NCBI GenBank assembly: GCA_905213905.1
Contig: CAJMKD010000026.1
Span: forward strand, 1 to 30,871
Direction: 5' to 3'
Origin: an uncultured Sutterella sp.
GTDB lineage: Bacteria > Pseudomonadota > Gammaproteobacteria > Burkholderiales > Burkholderiaceae_F
DNA: 30,871 nucleotides
Part shown: positions 1 through 7,169 of the stretch, piece by piece
How the letters are laid out: each line of letters starts with the position of its first letter
How positions within the stretch are numbered: the stretch's first letter is position 1
Translations under genes and position numbers: made by a program
The notes under the pieces: model-generated
What the model was told of the DNA's origin: nothing
Seen by the model: only the letters and a program-made list of their open reading frames with translations
Databases searched by the model: none

Positions 1-194
1 TTCAGTTCAAAGATTTGATAGTCTATGCAACAGATTCCGAAACCGGTGAGACACTCCCATGCGGTCTGGAACTGAACGACAACCAATGGCTTTCTGACTA
101 CGGTTACTACACCGGAACGGTCTGCTTCGGAATTGCATACGCAGCTGATAACAAAGAGAATGCCGTTGATTTCTTTCATTATGTTATGAACTGA
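1..194 (+). CDS. C-terminal end of an unknown protein (partial)
   Basis: An open frame read from base 3 enters from the left edge and ends at TGA 192-194, giving the last 63 residues of a protein. The segment is rich in Tyr, Asn and Asp and ends FFHYVMN. I do not recognise a family. It shares low-GC composition with the chemotaxis fragment at 279-764 and differs sharply from everything after 765, so it belongs to the same foreign (Firmicutes-like) segment. It converges on the chemotaxis gene across a shared terminator. Confidence 0.5.
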   Translation, partial: QFKDLIVYATDSETGETLPCGLELNDNQWLSDYGYYTGTVCFGIAYAADNKENAVDFFHYVMN

Positions 195-206
195 ACACCT
201 ATTGAT

Positions 207-253
207 AAAAAAATCGTGCAAACATGATACGTTTCTGTTCGCACGATTTTTTA
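207..253. terminator. Bidirectional intrinsic terminator
   Basis: The arm ATCGTGCAAAC (213-223) pairs with GTTCGCACGAT (237-247) apart from one mismatch. An A-run lies on the left and a T-run on the right, so the hairpin can terminate both strands. It sits between two convergent genes, the unknown frame ending at 194 and the chemotaxis gene ending at 279. Confidence 0.75.
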
Positions 254-278
254 TTTCAATTATGATTTACAATCTCCG

Positions 279-764
279 TTACTCCAGCTTAAACCGTTTC
301 ACCTCAGTATCAAGCAGATCTGCGATCTCATTGTTATGATCAGCCGCTTTCTCGATATCTCCCACACTTCCTGTAAGATCTGTGGACATTTCTGCCACAT
401 TTACAATGCCCTTTGCGCTCTCTTCGACAGCAGCACTGACTGCTGTAGTCGATTCTTTGATCTCATCCATGGCTTTCTGCAATTCGCCGGCAGCACTTGT
501 GAAATCTTCCATAATGGCATTCATATCACCAGCATCTTTGCTGTAAAACTCACTCATTTCCACTAACTGCTGATAACCATCCATAGCAGTTATTCCCGCA
601 AATTCGACCATATTTTCTGCCTCTTGTGCCAGACCATTCACAGCCTCAACTACCGCTGCGCTCACTTTTTGTATCTGTTCTGCAGCTTCTGACGAATTGG
701 CAGCAAGATTTCCGATTTCATCTGCAACGACTGAAAATCCTTTTCCTGCCTCTCCTGCCCTTGC
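279..764 (-). CDS. Methyl-accepting chemotaxis protein, C-terminal signalling domain (truncated)
   Basis: The minus-strand frame carries the hallmark of the cytoplasmic signalling hairpin of chemotaxis receptors: ARAGEAGKGFSVVADEIGNL, followed by a long amphipathic helix rich in Ala, Glu and Ser, ending FKLE. This domain binds CheW and CheA. Only about 160 residues remain. Reading upstream, the expected EAARAG becomes RNARAG exactly where the base composition changes, at about 764/765, so the gene is cut in its most conserved part and the N-terminal sensor and membrane segments are absent. An ATG at 665 lies inside the domain and is not the true start. Codon use is low-GC, like Lachnospiraceae (inference), and unlike the rest of the window. 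Confidence 0.85.
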   Translation of the reverse strand, partial: ARAGEAGKGFSVVADEIGNLAANSSEAAEQIQKVSAAVVEAVNGLAQEAENMVEFAGITAMDGYQQLVEMSEFYSKDAGDMNAIMEDFTSAAGELQKAMDEIKESTTAVSAAVEESAKGIVNVAEMSTDLTGSVGDIEKAADHNNEIADLLDTEVKRFKLE

Positions 765-796
765 GTTGCGGCCGCCAAGACCGCCCGAAAGGGCAG
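755..796. other. Composition break / probable chimeric junction
   Basis: AT-rich clostridial-type coding sequence meets GC-rich proteobacterial sequence at about 764/765. The 8-base inverted repeat CTGCCCTT (755-762) and AAGGGCAG (789-796) flanks the break, and a GCGGCCGC octamer lies at 768-775. No transposase, integrase or attachment site is visible. Short inverted homology at a break is typical of amplification or assembly chimeras. Confidence 0.7.
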
Positions 797-896
797 CAGG
801 TAAACTTCCCGCGAATCATCGCGCCGCGCCCGCTCGCTCGCTGCTTCTGCAGCAATGCCCCGCGCCCGCGCTCCTCTCTTTTCACTCGAGGCAGGC

Positions 897-1835
897 ATGG
901 CTTCCCGCGCCAACGGACTATCCGCAACTCACTTCCGGCTTCTCGACGATCTCTTGCGAACGAAGAAGCTGAGCGCCACCGCGGCCAACTTCGGCATCAG
1001 CGTTTCTTCCGCCTCGCGCATGCTCATGCAGCTGCGCGAAGTTTTCAACGAGCCGCTCTTCACCACAACGGCGTCCGGCCTGCAGCCGACGGCTGCCATG
1101 CTTCGGATGACGCCGAGGCTCGACGCCTACCTCAAAGCCTTTGACGACCTGCTCGCGCCCGCCGTCTTTGCCCCCGAGAACATTTCGGGCACTTTCTACA
1201 TCGCTTCCTGCGGCCTGGTGATGCCGAACATTCTGCTGCGCGTTTTCGAGCAGATGCAGCTGCGCGCGCCGCAGCTTCGCATCACGCTCGCGCACCGCAC
1301 GCCGCACCTCTGGGACGACCTCAAGGCAGGCCGGATAGACATCGGCCTCACAACCGCCTTCGACATTCCGGTTTCCTTCCGCAAGACGCGCCTCTTCCGC
1401 TCGCCCGCCGTCGTTCTGATGCGGCGCGGCCACCCGCTCATTGACGCCGCGCGGGAAAACGGCGGTGCGCTTGCAGCCGAAATGCTCAATGACTTCCCCC
1501 GCGGCAGCATCGCGATCAATGCGTCGGCGGGGCTCCCGACGCTCGAGCGCGTCGTCGCCACGCTGCCCGAACCGGTCGTGATATCCGAATCCGGCTACGA
1601 CCTGCTGCCCCTCGTTGAAAAAACCAATCTCGTCATGCTTGCGCCCCTCGCTGGCGCTGAAGTCGCGCGCGAGCACTACGCGGTCACGTGGCTCCCGGCA
1701 GCGGCTGCCGGCGTCGCAGACTTCGAAGTCTTCCAGGTCTGGACCGAAAACAAGCATCTCGATCCAGCGCACTGCTGGATTCGCGGCCTTTTCGAGGGCG
1801 CTGTCCGCGCGCAAATCGCAGACGAAGCCGATTGA
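897..1835 (+). CDS. LysR-type transcriptional regulator
   Basis: The protein of 312 residues matches the LysR-family layout. An N-terminal winged helix-turn-helix occupies about residues 10-65 (LSATAANFGISVSSASRMLMQLRE, then EPLFTTTASGLQPT). A two-lobed periplasmic-binding-like effector domain follows from about residue 85 to the end. It should bind DNA as a tetramer and respond to a small ligand. I chose the ATG at 897, which follows GAGGCAGGC and sits close to the HTH. An in-frame ATG at 855 has no ribosome site. The gene lies directly upstream of, and parallel to, the fimbrial operon, with a 311-bp palindrome-rich gap between, so it may control that operon; this is inference. No closer functional class can be assigned. 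Confidence 0.9.
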   Translation: MASRANGLSATHFRLLDDLLRTKKLSATAANFGISVSSASRMLMQLREVFNEPLFTTTASGLQPTAAMLRMTPRLDAYLKAFDDLLAPAVFAPENISGTFYIASCGLVMPNILLRVFEQMQLRAPQLRITLAHRTPHLWDDLKAGRIDIGLTTAFDIPVSFRKTRLFRSPAVVLMRRGHPLIDAARENGGALAAEMLNDFPRGSIAINASAGLPTLERVVATLPEPVVISESGYDLLPLVEKTNLVMLAPLAGAEVAREHYAVTWLPAAAAGVADFEVFQVWTENKHLDPAHCWIRGLFEGAVRAQIADEAD

Positions 1836-1852
1836 AGCATTGGCGCTCGCCC

Positions 1853-1892
1853 TTGGTTTTCATGAAAACCAAACAAGCGAAAAGCGCTTGTT
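1853..1892. repeat. Two adjacent perfect palindromes after the LysR gene
   Basis: A perfect 20-bp palindrome (1853-1872, TTGGTTTTCA and its complement) abuts an 8-bp inverted repeat AACAAGCG / CGCTTGTT (1872-1879, 1885-1892) with a 5-base gap. They begin 18 bp after the LysR stop. No U-run follows on the plus strand, so a classical terminator is doubtful; protein-binding sites or a Rho-assisted terminator are possible. Confidence 0.6.
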
Positions 1893-1910
1893 CAACGTAA
1901 ACGATCATAA

Positions 1911-2030
1911 ATACCTCTAGTGAGGTATAGGTTTGCGTATTGAATAAAAAACGCTGATTTCCCTAGTAAGTTTTGCCAATAATCACTAGTTTGCGAGGAT
2001 TGCGACTTGTTTTCGATTATTTACTAGGGT
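1911..2030. promoter_or_regulatory. Fimbrial operon control region with four CTAGTRA heptamers
   Basis: The AT-rich stretch upstream of the major pilin contains CTAGTGA (1917-1923, plus), CTAGTAA (1963-1969, plus), CTAGTGA (1983-1989, minus) and CTAGTAA (2021-2027, minus). The first lies in an 18-bp dyad, ATACCTC and GAGGTAT around TAGT (1911-1928). The second and fourth form an exact 9-bp inverted repeat, CCCTAGTAA / TTACTAGGG. GTTTGCG occurs twice (1931-1937, 1989-1995). The pattern looks like multiple operator sites. I cannot place a convincing -35/-10 pair; TAATACTAAT near 2031-2040 is the most -10-like stretch. Confidence 0.55.
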
Positions 2031-2146
2031 TAATACTAATTTCATAAAAAGACAATATAGTCATTTTTCCGTAGGCTTTTTGTCGATCATCTCCCTGCTT
2101 CACCTGCTTTAATGCGGTTTTCGTTTCTCCATTTCAGGAAATCACA

Positions 2147-2767
2147 ATGAAACCGCACCTCCTCGCAGTCCTCTCTGCTTTTGCTTGCAGCGCAGCCTTT
2201 GCAGCCGATGCCGGCAACAACACCGCAACCATCTCCTTTTCGGGTCGAATTACCGATCAGGCATGCGTTTTTGATTCCAGCTCCACAAGCGTAGCCGTGC
2301 AGCTCGGCGTCTATCCGACCTCCTACTTCACGTCGAAAAGCACCACAACGGAAGCCAAGCCTTTCGAGCTCAAGATTTCGGACTGCAAGATCACGACCAA
2401 GGACGACGGCGAAAACCTGCCCGCCGACCGCGTCCGCCTCACCTTCACCGATATGAACTACATAGGCGGCACACAGTCGAACGGGCTCCTTGTCAACGGC
2501 GCGGTCGGCAATGCTGCGAAAAACATCGGCATTCTCATCAACTATCAGAGCAAGACCGATACCGAAGCGAAGACCCCGCTCTTTGACGAAACGTCTTCGG
2601 GCACGCAGCAGATCACGCTCGACAAGTTCGCCTACACGACCGAAACCGGCGACATTTCCCAAGGCGCGATGCTCCGATTCAAGGCAGCCATGAAGCGCAC
2701 GAGCGATGCCGCGCCGACAACGGGCCGCGTGGAAGGCTTGATGACGGTCCGCCTCGAGACGTTCTAG
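2147..2767 (+). CDS. Major fimbrial subunit (chaperone-usher pilin)
   Basis: This secreted 206-residue pilin starts with a signal peptide, MKPHLLAVLSAFACSAAFA, cleaved before ADAG. The mature protein opens with the beta-strand pattern typical of type 1-like pilins (ATISFSGRITDQAC), has two cysteines at residues 40 and 80 placed for the conserved disulfide, and ends in alternating hydrophobic residues (GLMTVRLETF) that form the strand donated to chaperone and neighbouring subunit. The start follows AGGAAATCACA. It is the first gene of a five-gene operon and is followed by two strong stem-loops, as is common after major pilin genes. It most likely builds the fimbrial shaft. Confidence 0.88.
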   Translation: MKPHLLAVLSAFACSAAFAADAGNNTATISFSGRITDQACVFDSSSTSVAVQLGVYPTSYFTSKSTTTEAKPFELKISDCKITTKDDGENLPADRVRLTFTDMNYIGGTQSNGLLVNGAVGNAAKNIGILINYQSKTDTEAKTPLFDETSSGTQQITLDKFAYTTETGDISQGAMLRFKAAMKRTSDAAPTTGRVEGLMTVRLETF

Positions 2768-2794
2768 CCCGCCGCTTTCCCGGCATCAACCTCA

Positions 2795-2843
2795 GCGCGC
2801 ATGCTGCGCGCGACGCCGGGCGCCCGCCTCGCGGCGCGCCCGG
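2795..2843 (+). promoter_or_regulatory. Tandem stem-loops between pilin and chaperone genes
   Basis: GCGCGC (2795-2800) pairs with 2806-2811 around a 5-base loop. CCGGGCGC (2816-2823) pairs with GCGCCCGG (2836-2843). Neither has a U-run. Such structures after major pilin genes usually act as partial terminators or 3'-end stabilisers that make pilin mRNA more abundant than chaperone-usher mRNA. The chaperone ribosome site GGAAGGA starts right at the end of the second stem. Confidence 0.6.
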
Positions 2844-2859
2844 AAGGAATTTCCACCGG

Positions 2860-3597
2860 ATGAATATTCAGCTCAAGACCCGCGTCATGGCCGCGCACGC
2901 TGCGGTCGCTGCGATCGGCTCGCTTGCCGCGCTCGCAGGCGTTCCCCAAACGGCAGCAGCGGCCGACGGCCTCTCGCTATCCGACACGCGCCTCATCATG
3001 GCCGGCGGCAGCATGAGCGCCGCGACCATCTTCACGAATACCAGCAGCACAAAGTACCTTGCCAAAAGCGAGGTGCTCGCGCTCGACGGCACGCCTGCGG
3101 CCGACGACTTCATCGTGACGCCGCCCGTGGCCTTCTGCCCGCCTGGGAAGCAAACCCGCTTTCAGGCCACGCTCATTCATCCGGAAAACTACCCCGCCGA
3201 CCGCGAATCGCTTTTTTACTTCCAGACGCACGCGGAGCCGGGCAACTACACCGACAAAGGCAATACGCTCCAGGTTTCCTACGCCTTCCGCATCAAGCTC
3301 CACTACCGGCCGGCGGGACTCCAGGAAGACATCGTTGAAGCGTCGGAAAAACTCGTGTGGCAAATCCGCAAGGGCTTCCTCACGGTCACGAACCCCTCGA
3401 AGCTCTACGTCACCATCGAGACGATCGGCGTCGACAAGGCGTATCAAAAGCTCGCCGACGGCATTCTCGCGCCCGGCGAAACGCGAAGCTTCAAGCTGAA
3501 GCGCACGTTCCCGGAAACCGTCCTCGTGCGCTGGGCCGCCATTGACGACTATGGCGCCGTGCTGCAGCTGCATCGAAAGGTGCGCAATGAAAAATAG
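2860..3597 (+). CDS. Periplasmic fimbrial chaperone (PapD/FimC family)
   Basis: This 245-residue protein has a long signal peptide (to about residue 35, TAAAA/DG) followed by two immunoglobulin-like domains. Family marks visible are Arg44 in DTRLIM and Lys146 in IKLHYRP, equivalents of the PapD Arg8/Lys112 pair that anchors the subunit C-terminus, and the signature YPADRESLFYF (111-121). It caps pilin subunits in the periplasm and delivers them to the usher. Start: ATG 2860 with GGAAGGA about 11 bases upstream. The next gene begins 11 bases before this one ends, implying translational coupling. It is the more canonical of the two chaperones. Confidence 0.9.
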   Translation: MNIQLKTRVMAAHAAVAAIGSLAALAGVPQTAAAADGLSLSDTRLIMAGGSMSAATIFTNTSSTKYLAKSEVLALDGTPAADDFIVTPPVAFCPPGKQTRFQATLIHPENYPADRESLFYFQTHAEPGNYTDKGNTLQVSYAFRIKLHYRPAGLQEDIVEASEKLVWQIRKGFLTVTNPSKLYVTIETIGVDKAYQKLADGILAPGETRSFKLKRTFPETVLVRWAAIDDYGAVLQLHRKVRNEK

Positions 3598-4366
3598 CGC
3601 CCTCGGCATTTCAGCCTCTCCGGTCCGGTTCCTCGCTGCGCTTCTCGCGTCCTTGCTCCTCGCGGCAGCGCATGCGGGCGAAGCTCAGATGCCAGCACGA
3701 GCGCCGATTGAAGTGCTCGCCACGCGCATCATCTTTGATGAAGGGCGGCCCTCGGCATCGCTCTCGGTGCGCAACTTGGGCGACATCGACTACCTCGTCG
3801 CGCTCGCCGTGGAGCCCTTCGAAGGCGTCGGGCGCGAAGCGGGCCAAACCACGGACGACTTCATGTGCGCCCCGGCCTTCCGGATTCTGCATCCGGGCGA
3901 AACTTTTCCGTTTCGCATCGTGCGTCTCGCCCGGCATCTCCCGGAAGACGTCGAAAGCCTCTTCGTCGCAGCGCTTCGGATTCTGCCCTCTCTCGCGCCT
4001 CTTGCAAGCGAAGCGCTGGCGCAGACCACGCTCGAGCTTTCGCTCGCCGGTCGCTTCAAGCTCTTTTACCGCCCGAAAGCGCTCGCTGCAGCCTTCGGCG
4101 TGGAAGAAGCGCGGCAGCGCCTCACGGCCGAATGCAGCAGCGACGGACTACATCTGCGCAATTCCTCGCCCTACTGGGGCACGTTTGCTTCGGCCGAGCT
4201 CAACGGGCGCAATCTGCTGCCCGCGGGCCCGAAGCCGATGATTGCGCCCAAAAGCGCGCTTCGGCTCGAGGCGCCCGGCTGTCGGAAAGGAAGCCGCTTT
4301 CAGTTTTCGCTGATCGCGGAAACAGGCATGGCGACGCCCGTGCGGGAGATCCGCATTGGCGATTAA
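3587..4366 (+). CDS. Second, divergent fimbrial chaperone
   Basis: A second PapD-like protein of 259 residues has a signal peptide ending near AAAHA/GEA (residue 30). It keeps the anchoring residues Arg47 (ATRIIF) and Lys158 (RFKLFYRP). The family signature is altered: LPEDVESLFVAALRILP has Val122 where the usual sequence has Arg (DRESLF). I chose the ATG at 3587, preceded by GAAAGG, over an upstream in-frame ATG at 3542 inside the first chaperone gene, because the signal peptide then begins correctly. It overlaps the preceding gene by 11 bases and the usher gene by 11. It may serve a dedicated subunit such as the tip protein; that is inference. Confidence 0.85.
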   Translation: MKNSALGISASPVRFLAALLASLLLAAAHAGEAQMPARAPIEVLATRIIFDEGRPSASLSVRNLGDIDYLVALAVEPFEGVGREAGQTTDDFMCAPAFRILHPGETFPFRIVRLARHLPEDVESLFVAALRILPSLAPLASEALAQTTLELSLAGRFKLFYRPKALAAAFGVEEARQRLTAECSSDGLHLRNSSPYWGTFASAELNGRNLLPAGPKPMIAPKSALRLEAPGCRKGSRFQFSLIAETGMATPVREIRIGD

Positions 4367-7145
4367 CCGACGCGCTCCGGCGCGCTTTGCCAAGACGAGC
4401 CTCGTGATTCTGATCTCGGGCGCACTTCACGCCGTCTGGGCAGGCGAGGCAGCCGCGACAACCCCGCAAAGCACGCCAAACGCCCCCATGAGCGCCGCAC
4501 ATGCCCGAAGCGACAGCGAAGCGCAGGCGCTTCGAAGCGGCTTCAGTCCGCGTGCGCTCCGGGCGCTCTTTGGCGATCGCGCGGGCCAAATCGACTTTGC
4601 GAAGCTACAGGCCGAGTCGGAAGTCGGCCGCCGGCAGTTTGACGTCTACGTGAACGACCGCTTCGTGAGCCGCCAGAACGTCGAGCTCTACCACCGGCCC
4701 GACGGCTCGATCGGCGTGCGCGTTCAAGCGATGGCGCTTCTCATCCAGGACCTCAAATTCGACTTACTCCCGCAGCTCAAGGACCGCGATCCGCTCGAGC
4801 TCGTTGAAAACGTGGGCGATCTCATCCCGGGCGCGAAGACGAGCTTTGACGTCATCAAGGGGCGAGCAGACATTTCGATTCCGCGCAGCTGGTTCGCGGC
4901 CTTCGGCCTGCATGACGGCGTTCTGCCGCCGCCGAGCTGGACCTACGGCATTCCGGCGGCGATCCTCAACTACCAGACGAACCTCGAATGGAACCGCTAC
5001 GACGCAGCAGATGCGCAGCACGCGTACCTGAGCCTCGACGGCCGCCTCAACTTCAACGAATGGCGCCTCCTCGGGAGCGGCAGCTTTTCTGCAGACCGGA
5101 CGACGGGCCGGGCGGCAGCCGATTTCGACCGCGGCAGCATCTTCCTCACGCGGGTCTTCGGCGAAGCGAAGTCGCGCCTCAAGGCTGGCGAAATTCACAC
5201 GCAGGCCTTCTACCTGGATTCCGTGCCGCTTCTCGGGATCGAGCTCTACGACGACGAAACGATGATGTCGTCGCTTGAAAAAGGCTACACGCCGGTCGTG
5301 AGCGGCATTGCGCAGACCTCGGCGCGCGTTACCGTTCGGCAGTTCGGCCGAATCGTCTTCGAGCGGAACGTCCGCCCGGGGCCCTTCACTTTCACGGACC
5401 TCCCGGGACTCACGAGCGGCACCGACCTCGAAGTCACCATCCGGGAGGAAACGGGCGAAGAGCGCACTTTTTCCGTGCCGTACCTCGAGACGCCGCTGCA
5501 GCTGCGCGCGGGGCGCGTGCACTATTCGGCGAGCGCCGGCCGCTGGCGCGGCACTTCGAACACGGCGGGCGAGAAGCCCTTCGTCCTTTCGGGCGGCATC
5601 GGCTACGGGCTGCCATGGGACCTATCGATCTTTGCGGGCGCCATGGCGAGCGAGGATTACCGAAGCGCTACCGCGGGCCTCGCGATGAACGCCGGCGCCG
5701 CGGGGGCGTACGCCTTGAAGCTTGACCGAAGCCGCGCAGAGGGCCGAGGGACGCTGAGCGACGAGACCGGCATGCGCACGACGCTTCAGTGGCTAAAGCG
5801 CATTCAAGCCACCGGCTCCTATCTTTCGGCCGCCTGGCGGCATTCGCTCTCGGGGCGCTACCTCACGCTCTCCGAAGCCCTTTCGCGCCGCGCCGGGGAG
5901 GCTTTGAGCCGCGAGAGCCAGGAAGACGCAGCCCGCGACGAAGCGACGCTTTCGCTCTCGCAGTCGCTCGCGGGCCTGGGCAGCTGGCACCTGAGCGGCA
6001 CCTACCACCGGTGGGCATCGGATCGGCGCCGCGTCAACGTGAGCTCCATCTTCTCCACCTACTGGAACGGGATGACGGTGTCGCTTTCCGCGCAGCATTC
6101 GCGCACGACCTATTCTGGGGGCGCGGTTGGCGAGCGCGAAACGCTCCTTTTTGCGAATCTCACGATTCCGCTCTCGACGCTGCGCGGCCCGGGCGCTTCT
6201 TCGCACTACTTCACGCTCGGCGTTGAGCGCGACAGCGACGGGGCGCTTCGCGAAAACGCCGGCCTTTCGGGCGTCTTCGGCGAGAAGCAGCGATGGAGCT
6301 ACGCGCTCTCGGCTTCAAGGGGCAACGGGAGCAAATCCTTCAACGGATCGCTTTCCAAAGAAGGACGCTACGGGCGCGCGACGGTCTCGGCTTCCCACGA
6401 GCCGAGCGCCGACCGCCTTGCCTTCTTCGGCGAAGGGAGCCTCGTCGGCACGGGCTACGGCCTTTTTGCCGCCAAGCGCGTCAACGGCGCCTCGGCGCTC
6501 ATTGAAGTTCCGAACGCCCCCGAGGCGGCGCCCGAGCAGTTTGCCGTTGCCACCCGCTCGGGCGGACGCTTCTTCATCACGGACCTCAACAACTACCGCA
6601 TGAACGAAATCACGATCAACCCGAACACGGTGCCCGCGAACGTCATGATGCCTGTCTACGTTCGGCGGCTTGTGCCGGCCGACGACGCCGTTCTCGCCGT
6701 TTCCTACGAAACCATGAAGGGCCGGCAGTTTGCGCCCGAAATCACCTTCGAAAACGGCGAGGCGCTCCCCTTCGGCGCGATCGTGCGCATCGTCGCCCCA
6801 GGCCTCCTCTCGGGCATGGACACGGTCGTGAACGAGCGCGGGCGCGCCTACTTTGCCGCAGCGCCCGTCACGGGCGTCGTGGAAGCCGTGTGGGAGACGC
6901 GCGGGAAGCGGCACGCCTGCTGGGCGCCTTATTCGCTCGTCAAAGACGAGGCTCTTCACCACGACGCGTCGGTTTTTGAAAAAACGCTCGTCTGCCGGGC
7001 AACTGCCGATGGCGCTGATCGTGCTGAAGGTGCTGAAGGCGCTGAAAGTGCAGATCGTGCTGACGGCGCTGAAGGGACTGAAGCAGCACAAAAGCCCGAA
7101 CACACCCAATCAAACCCGCCACCCGAATTGAAACCTGGACACTGA
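4356..7145 (+). CDS. Outer-membrane fimbrial usher (FimD/PapC family)
   Basis: At 929 residues this is a somewhat extended usher, the outer-membrane channel that assembles and secretes pilins. A signal peptide is followed by the N-terminal chaperone-binding domain (QFDVYVNDRFVSRQNVELY), the beta-barrel with its plug domain (about residues 210-700), and C-terminal domains with the conserved cysteine pair (RHACWAPY and LVCRA). After the second cysteine comes an unusual tail of about 45 residues of Ala-Glu-Gly-Asp repeats. The start is TTG at 4356 after GGAGA, overlapping the second chaperone by 11 bases, the same overlap as the pair before. The nearest in-frame ATG is well inside the mature protein. 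Confidence 0.92.
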   Translation: MAINRRAPARFAKTSLVILISGALHAVWAGEAAATTPQSTPNAPMSAAHARSDSEAQALRSGFSPRALRALFGDRAGQIDFAKLQAESEVGRRQFDVYVNDRFVSRQNVELYHRPDGSIGVRVQAMALLIQDLKFDLLPQLKDRDPLELVENVGDLIPGAKTSFDVIKGRADISIPRSWFAAFGLHDGVLPPPSWTYGIPAAILNYQTNLEWNRYDAADAQHAYLSLDGRLNFNEWRLLGSGSFSADRTTGRAAADFDRGSIFLTRVFGEAKSRLKAGEIHTQAFYLDSVPLLGIELYDDETMMSSLEKGYTPVVSGIAQTSARVTVRQFGRIVFERNVRPGPFTFTDLPGLTSGTDLEVTIREETGEERTFSVPYLETPLQLRAGRVHYSASAGRWRGTSNTAGEKPFVLSGGIGYGLPWDLSIFAGAMASEDYRSATAGLAMNAGAAGAYALKLDRSRAEGRGTLSDETGMRTTLQWLKRIQATGSYLSAAWRHSLSGRYLTLSEALSRRAGEALSRESQEDAARDEATLSLSQSLAGLGSWHLSGTYHRWASDRRRVNVSSIFSTYWNGMTVSLSAQHSRTTYSGGAVGERETLLFANLTIPLSTLRGPGASSHYFTLGVERDSDGALRENAGLSGVFGEKQRWSYALSASRGNGSKSFNGSLSKEGRYGRATVSASHEPSADRLAFFGEGSLVGTGYGLFAAKRVNGASALIEVPNAPEAAPEQFAVATRSGGRFFITDLNNYRMNEITINPNTVPANVMMPVYVRRLVPADDAVLAVSYETMKGRQFAPEITFENGEALPFGAIVRIVAPGLLSGMDTVVNERGRAYFAAAPVTGVVEAVWETRGKRHACWAPYSLVKDEALHHDASVFEKTLVCRATADGADRAEGAEGAESADRADGAEGTEAAQKPEHTQSNPPPELKPGH
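7015..7090 (+). repeat. Degenerate GCTGAAGGN-type repeat in the usher 3' end
   Basis: About eight imperfect copies of a 9-base unit related to GCTGAAGGC and GCTGATCGT encode the Ala-Glu-Gly / Ala-Asp-Arg tail of the usher. The frame stays open through all copies. Such repeats can change length by slippage in steps of three residues. Confidence 0.6.
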
Positions 7146-7169
7146 TGTCTCAGCAACGAGGATCGTCTT

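Noticed and set aside
1961..2029. 9-bp inverted repeat as an invertible fimbrial switch like fimS
   Set aside because: The repeats enclose only 51 bp, with no promoter evident inside, and no recombinase gene is in the window. Operator sites explain it better.
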